64,000 nucleotides of DNA from Clostridium sp. UBA1056 (GTDB lineage Bacteria; Bacillota; Clostridia; Clostridiales; Clostridiaceae), in the NCBI GenBank assembly GCA_002316385.1, contig DCDL01000004.1:83032-147031 (forward strand), given 5' to 3'. Of the stretch, positions 45,900-56,909 are shown one piece after another. The stretch's first letter is position 1; each line of letters starts with the position of its first letter. The translations under genes and the position numbers were made by a program. The notes under the pieces are model-generated. The model was not told the DNA's origin and searched no databases. It was given only the letters and a program-made list of their open reading frames with translations.

Positions 45900-45935
45900 A
45901 AAGAGTTCCTTCAAATCTCTTTCAAGGAACTCTTT
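45900..45935 (-). terminator. terminator of pgsA
   Basis: AAAGAGTTCCTT (45900-45911) pairs perfectly with AAGGAACTCTTT (45924-45935), between the pgsA stop and the recA promoter; ATTATAAAACTT follows on minus. Confidence 0.75.
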
Positions 45936-45968
45936 ACCATTTTAAACATAATTATAGAATTATAAACA

Positions 45969-46514
45969 TTATTTATTGATATTTATAATTCCTTTTCCTT
46001 TAATAAAATAATCCACTCCAGATATTACAGTAATAATAGCAGCTAAGTATATAGTAACTTGCGTTACAACATTAATCCATGATGGATTATATACTAGAGA
46101 TAATAAGCCCATTATAATGGCTATCATCTGAATTACAGTTTTTAGTTTTCCCCAATTGCTTGCAGCTATTACTACTCCCTGTGACGCAGCCAATGTCCTT
46201 AAGCCAGACACTATAAATTCCCTAGAAATTATTATAACTACTACCCAAGCTGCAATAATTCCTTTCTCAACTAAAAGTACTAAGGCACAGGTCACTAAAA
46301 GCTTGTCTGCTAGAGGGTCCATGAATTTTCCAAAGTTAGTTATTTGATTTCTACTTCTCGCTATATAGCCGTCTAATTTATCTGTTGCTGAAGCTATTAT
46401 AAATATTACTAAAGCAATAACATTGGCTGTAGCTGTATTAATCATTGCACATATTAAGAATATAGGAACTAATATCATTCTTAGTACCGTAAGCTTATTT
46501 GCAAGATTCATCAT
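45969..46514 (-). CDS. pgsA: CDP-diacylglycerol-glycerol-3-phosphate 3-phosphatidyltransferase
   Basis: Makes phosphatidylglycerol phosphate, the precursor of phosphatidylglycerol, in the membrane. About 181 residues with four or five hydrophobic segments. The CDP-alcohol phosphotransferase motif D-G-x2-A-R-x8-G-x3-D-x3-D is seen as LDGYIARSRNQITNFGKFMDPLADK (about 47-71). I choose the ATG at 46514 (GGAGATGTTA ahead); 46511 is equally possible. Follows rimO by 239 bp. Confidence 0.95.
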   Translation of the reverse strand: MMNLANKLTVLRMILVPIFLICAMINTATANVIALVIFIIASATDKLDGYIARSRNQITNFGKFMDPLADKLLVTCALVLLVEKGIIAAWVVVIIISREFIVSGLRTLAASQGVVIAASNWGKLKTVIQMIAIIMGLLSLVYNPSWINVVTQVTIYLAAIITVISGVDYFIKGKGIININK

Positions 46515-46759
46515 TAACATCTCCTACTCCCGAAATTTACCAATTGTATAATCATTTTATACAAATAAAATTTACATCCTATTATAAAAATATCAAAGTA
46601 AAACCTTTTAATATGATAATTATAAATTATTTTATCTTATACAAATATTATACAATAAAATCTTAAAATTATTTAGTTTATTAATATTAATTTTATTTTA
46701 AAACTTTTTAGCCCTGCTTTTTAATTAATATTCTTATTATAACTCTAAAAAAACAAAAT

Positions 46760-48079
46760 TTATTCAGTGATTTCACCTATTAAGTCATATTCTAGTGCAT
46801 CTTTTATTTTAACCATAATAAAATCGCCTATTCTTGGCTTATTAGATTTCACATAAATTTCTCCATCAATTTCTGGAGCCATTTCATAATTTCTTCCACA
46901 ATAGCTTCCTCTTTTTTTGCTTTCAATTAATACTTCATAAATTTTCCCTACTTTATTTTTATTTATTTCTGCTGATATGCTTTGCTGAGCCATCATTATA
47001 GAATGAAGCCTTCGTTCTTTAACTTCTTCTTCTATTTGACCTTCCATTTCTGCAGCTACAGTTCCTTCCTCTTGAGAGTATGTAAATACTCCAAGCTTAT
47101 CGAATTTAGTTTCCTTTACAAACTCTAATAATTCTAAGAAGTTTTCTTTAGTTTCTCCTGGAAATCCTACTATAAGCGTAGTTCTTATAGCTATGTTCGG
47201 AACTGCTTCCCTAAGCTTTCTAATATTTTCAGTAATTACTTTCTTTCTACCTTTTCTTCTCATCGCCTTTAAAACATCATCACTGATATGTTGTATCGGA
47301 ATATCTATATATTTACATACTTTATCATTTGTAGCTATTTCGTTTATAACTTCATCAGTTAACTCTTCTGCATAGCAGTAAAGAAGTCTTATCCACTTTA
47401 TACTTTTAATTTTTCCTAACTCTCTTAAAAGTATATGTAGAGTTTTTTCTCCATATATATCTACTCCATAATTAGTAGTATCTTGAGCTACTATAATTAA
47501 TTCCTTATATCCATTCAAAGCTAACTCCTTAGCTTCTTTAAGGATATCCTCCATATCTCTACTTCTATATCTTCCTCTTATTTTAGGAATTGCGCAGTAG
47601 GCACAAATATTGTTACACCCCTCCGATATTCTTATATAGGCAGTTGTTCCACCAGTGGTAACCTGTCTTTTACCAATATTTATATTAGTATCACTATAGG
47701 TTGTGATACAGCTCTTCTCTCCGGTTTCCATAGATTTTTTAATACATTCATGTAGCTTATCATAATCATTTACTCCTAAAATTATATCTAGCTCTGGCAT
47801 AAGCTCCAAAAGATCACTACCATATCTTTGAGTTAGGCACCCTGTAGCTATCAGTACCTTACATTTACCTTTCTTGTACTTCGCCATTTCTAATATGGTA
47901 TCTATAGATTCTTGCTTTGAAGTTTCTATAAATCCACAGGTGTTTACTAGCAGAATGTCCGCTTCTCTTTCATCTGTTACTGCTTCATATCTGCTTTTCA
48001 AACTGTTTATTATTATCTCTGCATCTATTCTATTTTTGTCACAACCTAAGTTTATTACTCCAAATTTTAATTTTTCCAC
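46760..48079 (-). CDS. rimO: ribosomal protein S12 methylthiotransferase RimO
   Basis: RimO adds a methylthio group to an aspartate of S12. The 439-residue protein has the N-terminal UPF0004 domain with GCDKNRIDAE (13-22) and further cluster cysteines (NTCGF, TGCL). It also has the radical SAM motif CNNICAYCAIP (about 153-163) and a C-terminal TRAM domain. The N(D/S)R-type start and length separate it from MiaB. It follows ftsK by 78 bp. Confidence 0.94.
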   Translation of the reverse strand: MEKLKFGVINLGCDKNRIDAEIIINSLKSRYEAVTDEREADILLVNTCGFIETSKQESIDTILEMAKYKKGKCKVLIATGCLTQRYGSDLLELMPELDIILGVNDYDKLHECIKKSMETGEKSCITTYSDTNINIGKRQVTTGGTTAYIRISEGCNNICAYCAIPKIRGRYRSRDMEDILKEAKELALNGYKELIIVAQDTTNYGVDIYGEKTLHILLRELGKIKSIKWIRLLYCYAEELTDEVINEIATNDKVCKYIDIPIQHISDDVLKAMRRKGRKKVITENIRKLREAVPNIAIRTTLIVGFPGETKENFLELLEFVKETKFDKLGVFTYSQEEGTVAAEMEGQIEEEVKERRLHSIMMAQQSISAEINKNKVGKIYEVLIESKKRGSYCGRNYEMAPEIDGEIYVKSNKPRIGDFIMVKIKDALEYDLIGEITE

Positions 48080-48157
48080 TCTTATCCTCCTGTGTTATCT
48101 TTGTATTGTTTAAATTCAATTCTTTTGTAAGGTTAACTAAAATTAGTTAACAAGCTA

Positions 48158-50464
48158 TTATCTCATCAGGTCGTCTCTTCCAAGAACCTGTCTTGGTTTG
48201 CTTCCATTACGACCAGATATAATTCCTTCTGCTTCCATCTCATCTATAATTCTAGCCGCTCTATTATACCCTATTTTTAGTCTCCTCTGCAATAAGGATG
48301 TTGATGCTTGCCCTGTTTCTAATACAATTTTAATGGCTTCATCTAATAGTTCATCACAGCCTCCCCCCCCCTTAGATTTAGACACACTATTTTCTATCTC
48401 ATCCATAATTTCTTTTTTGTACTCTAACTCCTTTACTCCATTACGAATAAATTCTACCACCGTCTCTACTTCCTCTTCTGACACAAAAGCCCCTTGAATT
48501 CTTAGTGGCTTAGATTCTCCTACTGGATAATATAGCATATCTCCCTTACCTAAAAGCTTCTCTGCTCCTGAAGAATCTAGAATTGTTCTTGAGTCTATCT
48601 GGCTTGAAACAGCAAAAGAAATTCTAGATGGTATATTTGCTTTAATTACTCCTGTAATTACGTCTACAGAAGGCCTTTGAGTTGCTATTACTAGGTGCAT
48701 TCCTGCTGCTCTAGCCATTTGAGCTAATCTACCGATATATTCTTCCACATCATTTGGACATACCATCATTAAATCAGCCAACTCATCTATTATAATTACT
48801 ATCCATGGAAGCTTTTCTTCTATTATTCCCTTTTCTGCAAAATCATTATATCCCTCAATATTTCTTACATTATTGTCTGCAAAAAGCTTATATCTTCTAG
48901 TCATTTCATTAACTGCCCAGTTCAATGCACCTGCAGCCTTCTTAGGATCTGTAACTACCGGAATTAATAAGTGTGGTATTCCATTATATATATTAAGTTC
49001 TACCACTTTAGGATCTATTAAAAGAAGTTTAACTTCTTGCGGAGTATATTTATATAATAAACTTATTAAAAGAGTATTAATACATACACTTTTTCCTGAA
49101 CCTGTAGCTCCTGCAATTAAAAGGTGAGGCATCTTAGTTAAATCTCCTACCACACAATTTCCTGCAATATCCTTTCCAAGAGCAAAGGCTAAGTTTTTCT
49201 TTGTAGCAGTAAACTCTTCACTTTCTATTACTTCTCTTAAAAATACTGCCGATAACTCCTTATTAGGTACTTCTATACCCACCGCTGCCTTTCCTGGAAT
49301 TGGAGCTTCTATTCTAACTCCTGATGCCGCTAAATTTAAAGCTATATCATCAGCTAAGTTAACTATCTTACTAACCTTAACTCCTACATGGGGTTGTAAT
49401 TCAAATCTAGTTACAGATGGTCCTTTCGTAACCTGTATTACCTTAGCTTCAACTCCAAAGCTTTCTAAGGTTTCTTGAAGTTTATTAGCACTGTTAAGAA
49501 GTTCTTTTTTATCACCATTTTTACCTATACTACTTAGATTTTTATGGAGTAATTCTGATGTAGGGTGTTCATAAGCATATACCCTGTTCCCTTCTCCAAA
49601 GGAAATGTCAATATCTATATCTTCTATATTGCTTTTATTACCTTTAGTTTGACGATATTCATCTACAACCGATTCCCTTTTACTTTCTAATTGATTATCT
49701 CCCTCATCCATCTTCATAAAATCTATGATTTTAATCTTTGATTCTTCATTACTTTTATTATTTATGGTATTACCATCTACTGGTACATATCCCATAGCTT
49801 CATCTATTACAATATTAGTCATAGTAGAGCCCTTATCCTTTTTCTTTTTTTCCACTTTCTCAAAGGTAAATAACTCTTTTATAGTAATGTTATTAATTAA
49901 AACTAAGGATATTATATAAAAGGCAAATAAAACTATGTATCCACCTACTTTTCCTAAAAGTAAGCTTAGTGGAACTGCAATTACTAAAGATATAATACCT
50001 CCATGAATGACAGATGTAGCTTTAAATTGATTTATAATAGCACTTGCCATGCTTCCTCTTACATAGTAGACCGGTAATATTATAAGCTCTATAAAAATCA
50101 TTGTTGTAATTAGAAACATGAAAATTCCAACGGATCTTTTGGTAAATTTAAAGTATCTATCTGATTTTATATAACTTACTCCCATATATATAAGGATAAA
50201 TGGCAATGTATAGGCACCTATACCAAATAATCCTATAAGAATTCTATTGAAAAATACTCCCATTGAGCCAGCCAGAGAGGTTGGATCTGAAAGCACTACT
50301 GATAGTAATGATAAAAATATTAACCCCCCTAAGGTTATAAGTATGATTCCATTAAAATCAAACAACTTTTCTCTTTTTATAGTTTTATCTTTTGTACTAC
50401 TATTTTTAACAGTCTTCTTCTTATTACTGCTTTTCTTTTTTAAAGGCTCTTTTCCTCTAGCCAT
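48158..50464 (-). CDS. ftsK: DNA translocase FtsK/SpoIIIE
   Basis: This DNA pump clears chromosomes from the division or sporulation septum. The 768-residue product starts at 50464 (GGAGGAGATACT ahead). It has a basic N-terminus, four membrane helices (about 35-185), a variable linker, the motor with Walker A GATGSGKS and IDELADLMM, and a C-terminal winged-helix gamma domain (about 705-768) that reads the chromosome's orienting sequences. A run of nine G encodes four glycines (SKGGGGCDE) between motor and gamma domain. FtsK and SpoIIIE cannot be separated from sequence alone. Confidence 0.95.
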   Translation of the reverse strand: MARGKEPLKKKSSNKKKTVKNSSTKDKTIKREKLFDFNGIILITLGGLIFLSLLSVVLSDPTSLAGSMGVFFNRILIGLFGIGAYTLPFILIYMGVSYIKSDRYFKFTKRSVGIFMFLITTMIFIELIILPVYYVRGSMASAIINQFKATSVIHGGIISLVIAVPLSLLLGKVGGYIVLFAFYIISLVLINNITIKELFTFEKVEKKKKDKGSTMTNIVIDEAMGYVPVDGNTINNKSNEESKIKIIDFMKMDEGDNQLESKRESVVDEYRQTKGNKSNIEDIDIDISFGEGNRVYAYEHPTSELLHKNLSSIGKNGDKKELLNSANKLQETLESFGVEAKVIQVTKGPSVTRFELQPHVGVKVSKIVNLADDIALNLAASGVRIEAPIPGKAAVGIEVPNKELSAVFLREVIESEEFTATKKNLAFALGKDIAGNCVVGDLTKMPHLLIAGATGSGKSVCINTLLISLLYKYTPQEVKLLLIDPKVVELNIYNGIPHLLIPVVTDPKKAAGALNWAVNEMTRRYKLFADNNVRNIEGYNDFAEKGIIEEKLPWIVIIIDELADLMMVCPNDVEEYIGRLAQMARAAGMHLVIATQRPSVDVITGVIKANIPSRISFAVSSQIDSRTILDSSGAEKLLGKGDMLYYPVGESKPLRIQGAFVSEEEVETVVEFIRNGVKELEYKKEIMDEIENSVSKSKGGGGCDELLDEAIKIVLETGQASTSLLQRRLKIGYNRAARIIDEMEAEGIISGRNGSKPRQVLGRDDLMR
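48363..48371. repeat. homopolymer of nine C (G on the coding strand) inside ftsK
   Basis: The run occurs in an otherwise AT-rich gene. It is read as AAG GGG GGG GGA, in the linker before the gamma domain. A one-base slip would truncate the gamma domain. Confidence 0.9.
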
Positions 50465-50655
50465 AGTATCTCCTCCAAAACTCGTCCTAAGATTCATGAA
50501 AATAATTTCCATTTTTCCATCTCAATATATTGTACATTGAAATCCACCTATATTTCAAATTTTTTTTATCTATTTAAGATTATTTACATTATTTATATTA
50601 CTTAGGCTATAATTTTCAAAATTTTTACACATATAATAAATTTATTCTATATAAA

Positions 50656-50685
50656 AAGTTGCCAGCATGGTTTTGCTGACAACTT
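50656..50685 (-). terminator. terminator of tepA
   Basis: AAGTTG-x-CAGCA pairs with TGCTG-x-CAACTT, the central pair being a G-U wobble on minus, followed by TTTTTATATAG. Confidence 0.85.
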
Positions 50686-50726
50686 AATATTTAAAAGGAT
50701 AATTTCTTATCCAACAAGAAACCTGT

Positions 50727-51548
50727 TTACCCTTCACTATTCTCTTCTGAAACTTCTTCCTTTTCTTCGTGTTCATTTATTAACTCTTCTAATTTATCTA
50801 AAGCTTCTCTAATTCCACCTACTTCATCAATAAGTCCACATTCTACAGCCTGCCCGCCTATCAATATAGTTCCTATATCATTTAACAACTCATCAGTTTG
50901 ACTCATCAGACTTCTGAAATCATCTGAATTAATCTTCGAAGTTCTAACTACAAATTCAACTATTCTTTCCTGCATTTTTCTAAAATATTCAAAAGTTTGA
51001 GATACACCTATAACAAATCCATTCATTCTTACAGGATGAACTATCATTGTAGCTGAAGGAGTTATAAATGAATAATTTGATGCAGTAGCTAATGGAACTC
51101 CTATTGAATGCCCTCCACCTATTACTATAGAAACTGTAGGCTTACTAAGACTAGTTATCATCTCTGCAATAGCTAATCCGGCCTCTACATCTCCTCCTGC
51201 AGTATTCAATACTATAAGTATACCTTTTACATTCCTATCCCTTTCAATAGCAATAAGCTGTGGAATAATTAGCTCATATTTTGTAGCCTTAGTCTGATTT
51301 CCAGCCATATTATGGCCTTCAACTTGCCCTATTATAGGTATAACCTGAATTCTATCATCTGCTTTTGCAACAGTCATAACACCAACTTCTTTAAGGTTGG
51401 CAATCTCGTTACTTACCCCTCCAGAATTATTACCTTCATTTTGTTCATCATCATTATCTTCATTTATCATAACTTTACTTTTATTATTTTTGTTATATTT
51501 ACTATCTTCGTCTTCCTTATGTTTTTTCTTTTTATCTTTATTTTCCAT
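50727..51548 (-). CDS. tepA: ClpP-class serine protease TepA
   Basis: TepA-type proteins are ClpP-fold proteases; in Bacillus the homologue is linked to protein translocation and spore-coat or SASP handling. The 273-residue product starts at 51548 (AGGAGGTG ahead). A highly charged Lys/Asp/Asn N-terminus (1-50) precedes the ClpP domain, with Ser in GGGHSIGVPLA and His in MIVHPVRMNG as the catalytic pair, and a Glu-rich tail. There is no signal peptide, so it is cytoplasmic. It lies 53 bp after lysC. Confidence 0.88.
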   Translation of the reverse strand: MENKDKKKKHKEDEDSKYNKNNKSKVMINEDNDDEQNEGNNSGGVSNEIANLKEVGVMTVAKADDRIQVIPIIGQVEGHNMAGNQTKATKYELIIPQLIAIERDRNVKGILIVLNTAGGDVEAGLAIAEMITSLSKPTVSIVIGGGHSIGVPLATASNYSFITPSATMIVHPVRMNGFVIGVSQTFEYFRKMQERIVEFVVRTSKINSDDFRSLMSQTDELLNDIGTILIGGQAVECGLIDEVGGIREALDKLEELINEHEEKEEVSEENSEG

Positions 51549-51601
51549 GGAAAAACACCTCCTAATGTTTTTTATTTTGTGCATTAAGAGGTCTTTATAT
51601 A

Positions 51602-52789
51602 CTATCCTAATTTAAATTCATTATGAAGTAAGTTTATAGCATCTTTGACTTTACTGCTTTCTACAAGGCACCAGATAGTTGTATGAGAATCAGCAGTTTG
51701 AAGAATATCTACATGTCCTTCTTCTAAGGCTTTTATGATTCTAGACATAACACCCGGAATTCCTCTCATCTTTGCACCTATTATAGATATTTTACTACAA
51801 TCTTTTGTATACTCATAGGTAATCTTCAAGCTATCTGCTATATTTTTAAACTTTTCTAAATCTGATTCATTTATGGTAAATATTTTATCTTTAATAAATA
51901 CACTGATTAAATCAATGCTTATACCTTCTTTAGCTAAAATGTGGAATATATTATTACAATGTTCATTCGATCTACCACTAATCCTTATCTGAATTCTATT
52001 GCTCATATGAGTTATCCCAATTACAACTCTACTATTATCTTCTCCATAGGAAGAAATTGTAGTTCCTGCACAATCACTAAGAGTATTTTTTATTACTAGT
52101 GGAATATTATATCTTCTAGATATCTCAACAGCTCTAGGATGTATTACCTTTGCACCTTGTTCTGCAAATTGAAATACTTCATCATAACTTATGCTTTCTA
52201 TTAATGAAGCCTGAGAAACTATTCTTGGATCTGCTGTCATTATACCATCAACATCTGTATATATTTGAACTTCCTTTGCTTTTAGTGCCGCTCCTAAGAT
52301 TGCTCCCGTAACGTCACTTCCACCTCTTCCTATGGTAGTAATACTTCCCTCTTCACTTATACCTTGAAAACCTGCTACCACTGGTATTTTGCCATCATCC
52401 AATACTTTTAGTATATTCTTTGGATCCACATTTAAAATAGATGCATTATTAAAATTATTATCAGTTTTTATTCCAGCTTCTCCACCCATAAGCGGAACTG
52501 CTTCTATACCTTCTTTTAGTAAATCATTGCACATTACCACTGTACTTAAAGTTTCTCCACAAGACAAAAGTAAATCCAGCGCTCTTGGATTACTCCCCTT
52601 AAATTCTTCATTAATTAAAGAAAGTAATGTATCTGTTGCATAAGGAGACCCTTTTCTTCCCATAGCTGATACTACAACTACAGGTTTATATCCACCTTTT
52701 ATAGCACTTTTAATCTTTTTTATAACTAATTTTCTATTATCCTCACTAGATACTGATGTGCCACCAAATTTCTGAACAACTATATCCAT
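51602..52789 (-). CDS. lysC: aspartate kinase
   Basis: Phosphorylates aspartate, the first step to lysine, threonine, methionine and diaminopimelate (also needed for dipicolinate in spores). The 395-residue product starts at 52789 as MDIVVQKFGGTSVSSE. The kinase domain has KFGGTSV and the GRGGSDVTG block (about 165), followed by two ACT domains (about 265-395) for feedback control. It is 13 bp after ymxH. No lysine riboswitch is seen. Confidence 0.95.
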   Translation of the reverse strand: MDIVVQKFGGTSVSSEDNRKLVIKKIKSAIKGGYKPVVVVSAMGRKGSPYATDTLLSLINEEFKGSNPRALDLLLSCGETLSTVVMCNDLLKEGIEAVPLMGGEAGIKTDNNFNNASILNVDPKNILKVLDDGKIPVVAGFQGISEEGSITTIGRGGSDVTGAILGAALKAKEVQIYTDVDGIMTADPRIVSQASLIESISYDEVFQFAEQGAKVIHPRAVEISRRYNIPLVIKNTLSDCAGTTISSYGEDNSRVVIGITHMSNRIQIRISGRSNEHCNNIFHILAKEGISIDLISVFIKDKIFTINESDLEKFKNIADSLKITYEYTKDCSKISIIGAKMRGIPGVMSRIIKALEEGHVDILQTADSHTTIWCLVESSKVKDAINLLHNEFKLG

Positions 52790-52802
52790 ATTTACCTCCA
52801 TG

Positions 52803-53078
52803 TTATATGTGCGATTTTCTTAGTGTATCCCCATCAACATCAATAATTATAGTCTTAGAACCTATTTTTTTAACATAGTCCCAGGAAACTTCCAACATAT
52901 CATTATTTCTAAAGAACATCTTACTAGACTTTCCATCTCCTAGTAATAACAGCTCAAGCTCCCCATTCTCATTTATAACTATATCATTATTGCCTAGGGT
53001 ACCATATTTATCTCCATCATTTATATTTATAATTTCGTATCTTTCCATTTCACTTAAATATCTATATTTTTCTTCCAT
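52803..53078 (-). CDS. ymxH: YlmC/YmxH family PRC-barrel sporulation protein
   Basis: The 91-residue protein begins MEEKYRYLSEMERYEIININDGDKYG, the PRC-barrel fold of the YlmC/YmxH family, which occurs in spore formers; function is unknown. I place the start at 53078 behind GAGGTGATATGT. The longer in-frame extension to 53276 is AT-rich, low complexity and without a ribosome site. It precedes lysC as in Bacillus (ymxH-asd/lysC region). Confidence 0.85.
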   Translation of the reverse strand: MEEKYRYLSEMERYEIININDGDKYGTLGNNDIVINENGELELLLLGDGKSSKMFFRNNDMLEVSWDYVKKIGSKTIIIDVDGDTLRKSHI

Positions 53079-53261
53079 ACATATCACCTCATACATAATT
53101 TTATAAATTACTATAATTAATATGTATTTTAGTTTAAATTTATGAATTAATATACGAAACTCAATACAATTATAATATAATTTATGAAATTGTACACTAT
53201 ATGTGCTTAAATTTTGTAGTAGATAAATCATATATATTAATAACTTATATGTACAAATAAA

Positions 53262-53292
53262 AAAATAAAAAGGCATTTTACCTTTTTATTTT
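53262..53292 (-). terminator. terminator of pnp
   Basis: AAAATAAAAAGG (53262-53273) pairs with CCTTTTTATTTT (53281-53292) around a 7-nt loop, with U's following on minus. It ends 10 bp after the pnp stop. Confidence 0.85.
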
Positions 53293-53301
53293 AACTTCTT
53301 T

Positions 53302-55410
53302 TTACTCTTCTATTTTAGACTCTTCACTATCTTTTAGTGCATCTTTTCTTGAAAGATTTACTCTTCCCTGAGCATCAATTTCTGTTACTTTTACAAGTAT
53401 TTCATCGCCGACAGATACTACATCTTCTACTTTATTTACTCTTTCGTTAGCTAATTTAGATATGTGTACTAAGCCTTCTTTACCTGGAAGCACTTCTACA
53501 AAAGCACCAAATGCCATAATCTTAGTAACTTTACCTAAGTATATTTCACCAACTTCTACTTCTTTAGTAATTTCTTTTATAATTCTTAACGCTTCATTAG
53601 CACTTTCACTATCAGTAGACATTATAACTATTTTACCATCATCATTAGTATCTATCTTAACACCAGTATCTGCTATTATTTTCTTAATAGTTTTTCCACC
53701 TGGTCCTATGATATCTCTAATTTTATCTGGTTTTACATTTATAGTGTACATTCTTGGAGCATATTTAGATAGCTCTTGTCTTGGCTCAGCTATACATTCA
53801 TTTATTTTATCTAAGATAAATAGTCTTGCTACTCTAGCATCTTCTATAGCTTTTCTTATACAATACTTAGATAACCCCTTTATTTTTGTATCAACTTGAA
53901 TTGAAGTTATTCCTTTTTCTGTACCAGCTACTTTAAAGTCCATATCTCCAAAGAAATCTTCTATTCCTTGAATATCTGTAATTACAGCTTCTTCGCTTAA
54001 ATCTTCACTAGTTATAAGTCCCATGGCAATTCCTGCTGCCGGTCTCTTTATTGGAACTCCTGCGTCAAGTAATGCTAATGTACTTCCACACACACTTGCT
54101 TGAGATGTAGATCCATTAGAGCTTAAAACTTCTGAAACAAGTCTTATAGCATATGGGAACTCTTCTATAGAAGGAATTAATGGCTCTAAAGCTCTTTCAG
54201 CTAAAGCACCGTGTCCTATTTCTCTTCTTCCCGGTCCTCTAAGTGGTTTTACTTCTCCAACACTATATGCTGGGAAGTTATAGTGATGCATATATCTCTT
54301 GAAGTCTTCTTCTCCAATACCATCTATGATCTGAACATCCCCTAGAGCTCCTAAAGTAGCTACAGTCATTACCTGAGTTAATCCTCTTGTAAATAATCCT
54401 GTACCATGAGTTCTTGGAAGAATTTCAGTTTCACAAGATATAGATCTAATCTGATCAAACTCTCTACCATCAGGTCTTCTCTTATCTTTAAGTAACATAT
54501 TCCTTACAATTTCCTTTTGGATACTGTACACAACTTCTCCTATGTCACTACCACTCTCTGGATATTTTTCAGAAAATTCTTCATTTATTTTAGCTTTAAT
54601 TTCACTTACTTTAACATTTCTTTCATCTTTGTCAGTGATATACATAGCTTCTTTTAACATGTCGAAAGCAAAGTTTCTTACATTACTTTCAACTTCTCCA
54701 TCTACTTTGTATAGTACTGGCTCAGGCTTAACCTTTCCAAACTTGGCTCTAGCTTCTTCTTGGAATGCTATAATAGATTGGCACTCATTAAATCCAAAAT
54801 CTATAGCTTCAATCATAGTTTCTTCTGGAATTTCATCTCCACCAGCTTCTATCATCATAACTCTTTCTTTAGTAGCACATACAGTTAATTGCATTGAGCT
54901 TAATTCTCTTTCTTTAGATGTAGGGTTAACTACAAACTTTCCATCGATTAATCCAATTGATACTGTAGCTACAGCGTCAGTAAATGGTATGCTTGATAAA
55001 AGTAATGCTATTGAAGCAGCATTCATAGCTAATATTTCTGGAACATTGTCTTGATCTACAGACAACACTGTACAAACAACTTGAACATCATTTCTATATC
55101 CCTTTGGGAAAAGAGGTCTTATAGGTCTATCAATAGCTCTGCCATTAAGTATAGCTTTTTCTGATGGTCTTCCCTCTCTCTTTAAAAATCCTCCTGGAAT
55201 TTTACCTACAGCATATAATCTCTCTTCATATTCTACGCTTAGTGGAAAAAAGTCTATTCCTTGTCTTGGCTCTTCTGATGCATTTACATTTACAAGGATT
55301 ACAGTCTCTCCATAGCTAACAAACATAGCACAATCAGATAACATCCCAATCTTGCCAATTTCTATCTTCATTTCTCTTCCTGCTACAGAAGTAGTTAGTG
55401 TATTTGTCAT
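53302..55410 (-). CDS. pnp: polyribonucleotide nucleotidyltransferase
   Basis: PNPase degrades RNA 3' to 5' by phosphorolysis and can add tails. The 702-residue protein has two RNase PH domains (about 10-225 and 310-545), KH ([12 protein letters not shown], about 565-577) and S1 ([21 protein letters not shown], about 625-645), in the usual order. It follows rpsO across a terminator, the conserved rpsO-pnp pair. AAAGGAGG precedes the ATG. Confidence 0.98.
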   Translation of the reverse strand: MTNTLTTSVAGREMKIEIGKIGMLSDCAMFVSYGETVILVNVNASEEPRQGIDFFPLSVEYEERLYAVGKIPGGFLKREGRPSEKAILNGRAIDRPIRPLFPKGYRNDVQVVCTVLSVDQDNVPEILAMNAASIALLLSSIPFTDAVATVSIGLIDGKFVVNPTSKERELSSMQLTVCATKERVMMIEAGGDEIPEETMIEAIDFGFNECQSIIAFQEEARAKFGKVKPEPVLYKVDGEVESNVRNFAFDMLKEAMYITDKDERNVKVSEIKAKINEEFSEKYPESGSDIGEVVYSIQKEIVRNMLLKDKRRPDGREFDQIRSISCETEILPRTHGTGLFTRGLTQVMTVATLGALGDVQIIDGIGEEDFKRYMHHYNFPAYSVGEVKPLRGPGRREIGHGALAERALEPLIPSIEEFPYAIRLVSEVLSSNGSTSQASVCGSTLALLDAGVPIKRPAAGIAMGLITSEDLSEEAVITDIQGIEDFFGDMDFKVAGTEKGITSIQVDTKIKGLSKYCIRKAIEDARVARLFILDKINECIAEPRQELSKYAPRMYTINVKPDKIRDIIGPGGKTIKKIIADTGVKIDTNDDGKIVIMSTDSESANEALRIIKEITKEVEVGEIYLGKVTKIMAFGAFVEVLPGKEGLVHISKLANERVNKVEDVVSVGDEILVKVTEIDAQGRVNLSRKDALKDSEESKIEE

Positions 55411-55494
55411 TAATTTTCCTCCTTTCGGTTATTAAAATATATATTTAAACATATATTTATTATTATCTTTTTTTCATTATTTAATTAAAATAAT

Positions 55495-55513
55495 AGAGCG
55501 GCTTTGCCGCTCT
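55495..55513 (-). terminator. terminator of rpsO
   Basis: AGAGCGGC, loop TTT, GCCGCTCT: an 8-bp GC-rich stem followed by TATTATTTTAATT on minus. Partial read-through to pnp is likely. Confidence 0.85.
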
Positions 55514-55516
55514 CAA

Positions 55517-55780
55517 TTATTTTCTAATTCCTAATTTAGCAATTATAGCACGGTATCTTTCGATATCTTGCTTCTTTAAGTAGCTTAAAAGTCCTTTTCT
55601 TTGTCCAACCATCATTAAAAGACCTCTTCTTGAGTGGTGATCTTTTTTGTGAACTTTTAAGTGTTCAGTTAATTCCTTAATTCTCTCTGTTAATAATGCT
55701 ATTTGCACTTCTGGAGAACCAGTATCTCCTTCTGTTCTTGCAAATTCTATCATTATTTCTTGTTTTCTTGCCTTTTCCAT
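55517..55780 (-). CDS. rpsO: 30S ribosomal protein S15
   Basis: The 87-residue S15 begins [26 protein letters not shown] and has [19 protein letters not shown], the 16S-binding helices. The start at 55780 has GGAGGTGCATACAAT ahead; the longer in-frame reading to 55834 is leader sequence. Between ribF and pnp. Confidence 0.97.
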   Translation of the reverse strand: MEKARKQEIMIEFARTEGDTGSPEVQIALLTERIKELTEHLKVHKKDHHSRRGLLMMVGQRKGLLSYLKKQDIERYRAIIAKLGIRK

Positions 55781-55799
55781 ATTGTATGCACCTCCAATA

Positions 55800-55870
55800 G
55801 TTAAATCGCCATATGCCATGTATCCCGTTGGCATTCAGAACACCTAGCATAAGGTTCCTATGAAATTATA
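55800..55870 (-). promoter_or_regulatory. rpsO leader with hairpin and promoter
   Basis: On minus, GATATAATTTCAT near 55870 contains a TATAAT box. The leader then has ATGCC paired with GGCAT around a 12-nt loop (about 55815-55836), just before the ribosome site. This position and shape suit an S15 autoregulatory leader, inferred rather than matched. Confidence 0.4.
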
Positions 55871-55932
55871 TCAAACTAAATTTACTTTGTAAATAGAAAA
55901 CTAATTAAATTATAAAAATTTGTAAAAATAAG

Positions 55933-56898
55933 TTATTTGGGTATTTTATCCATGTGCATGGAGTAATCTTTATGATTTATATAACTTTTATCTTTAGATA
56001 ATTGATTTTTTAATTCCTCAAGATTAACAAATTTTTTTTCTTCCCTTATCTTCTCTATAAAATATAATTTAATTTCTTCTCCATATATATTCTTGTCAAA
56101 ATTTAAAATATTAGTCTCTATACTTAATTTATTACCTTCTAGGGTAGGATTATATCCAATATTAGTTATACCTTTATAAAAGTTATTTTTATACTCTATA
56201 ATGGTTCCATAAACTCCACCCTTAGGTACTATAAAACTTTTATCATAATTTAAATTCACAGTAGGAAATCCTATGGTTCTTCCTATTTGTTTCCCTTTAA
56301 TTATATATCCCTTTAACATAAATGGCCTATCTAAAAATTTGTTAGCTTTTTCAATGTTTCCTTCTTGAAGATTATGTCTAATAGCAGAGCTACTTACCAC
56401 TTCTCCATCTACAGTAACGGGATTCACTACAAAAAGCTGATAATCTAAAATTTCACTATACTTTTTAAGAATTTCTACATCACCTAAGTTTTTATATCCA
56501 AATCGATAATTAAAGCCAACTACTATACCTTTAACGTTATAGTAGTTCTTTAAATTCTTAATAAATTCATCAGGCGAAATAGACATAAACTCTTTATTAA
56601 ATTCCATAAAGTTTACTATGTCTACCTTAAGTTTCTCAAATAAAATAGATTTTTCTTCATTACTCATTACTAGTTTGGGGCAAATTTCTTTATTAACAAC
56701 AGATAAGGGATGATTTTTAAAAGTACATACCATAACTTCTATATCCTTTATATGTTGATCTTTTTTAATTTTATCTGCCAGCTTCCTAGCACTATTAATT
56801 AATGTTCTATGACCACTATGTATACCATCAAAACTGCCTAGTACAATTACACTAGGAGTTTCAAGGATTTTACTAAAATTATCTTCTATAACCTTCAT
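55933..56898 (-). CDS. ribF: bifunctional riboflavin kinase/FMN adenylyltransferase
   Basis: RibF makes FMN and FAD. The 321-residue protein has the adenylyltransferase domain with GSFDGIHSGHRTLI (21-34) and SSSAIRHNL (about 166), and the riboflavin kinase domain with GRTIGFPTVNL (about 208-218). It is 11 bp downstream of truB, the conserved truB-ribF pair. Confidence 0.95.
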   Translation of the reverse strand: MKVIEDNFSKILETPSVIVLGSFDGIHSGHRTLINSARKLADKIKKDQHIKDIEVMVCTFKNHPLSVVNKEICPKLVMSNEEKSILFEKLKVDIVNFMEFNKEFMSISPDEFIKNLKNYYNVKGIVVGFNYRFGYKNLGDVEILKKYSEILDYQLFVVNPVTVDGEVVSSSAIRHNLQEGNIEKANKFLDRPFMLKGYIIKGKQIGRTIGFPTVNLNYDKSFIVPKGGVYGTIIEYKNNFYKGITNIGYNPTLEGNKLSIETNILNFDKNIYGEEIKLYFIEKIREEKKFVNLEELKNQLSKDKSYINHKDYSMHMDKIPK

Positions 56899-56909
56899 AA
56901 ATATATCCC

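Noticed and set aside
52790..52802. Lysine riboswitch upstream of lysC
   Set aside because: Only 13 bp separate ymxH from lysC; no room for the element.
52803..53276. Long (157-codon) version of ymxH
   Set aside because: The extension before 53078 is AT-rich low-complexity sequence without homology, and the ribosome site supports the ATG at 53078.
54542..55054. 170-codon plus-strand ORF opposite pnp
   Set aside because: Shadow of the strongly coding pnp frame; Ser/Leu-rich artefact with no ribosome site.
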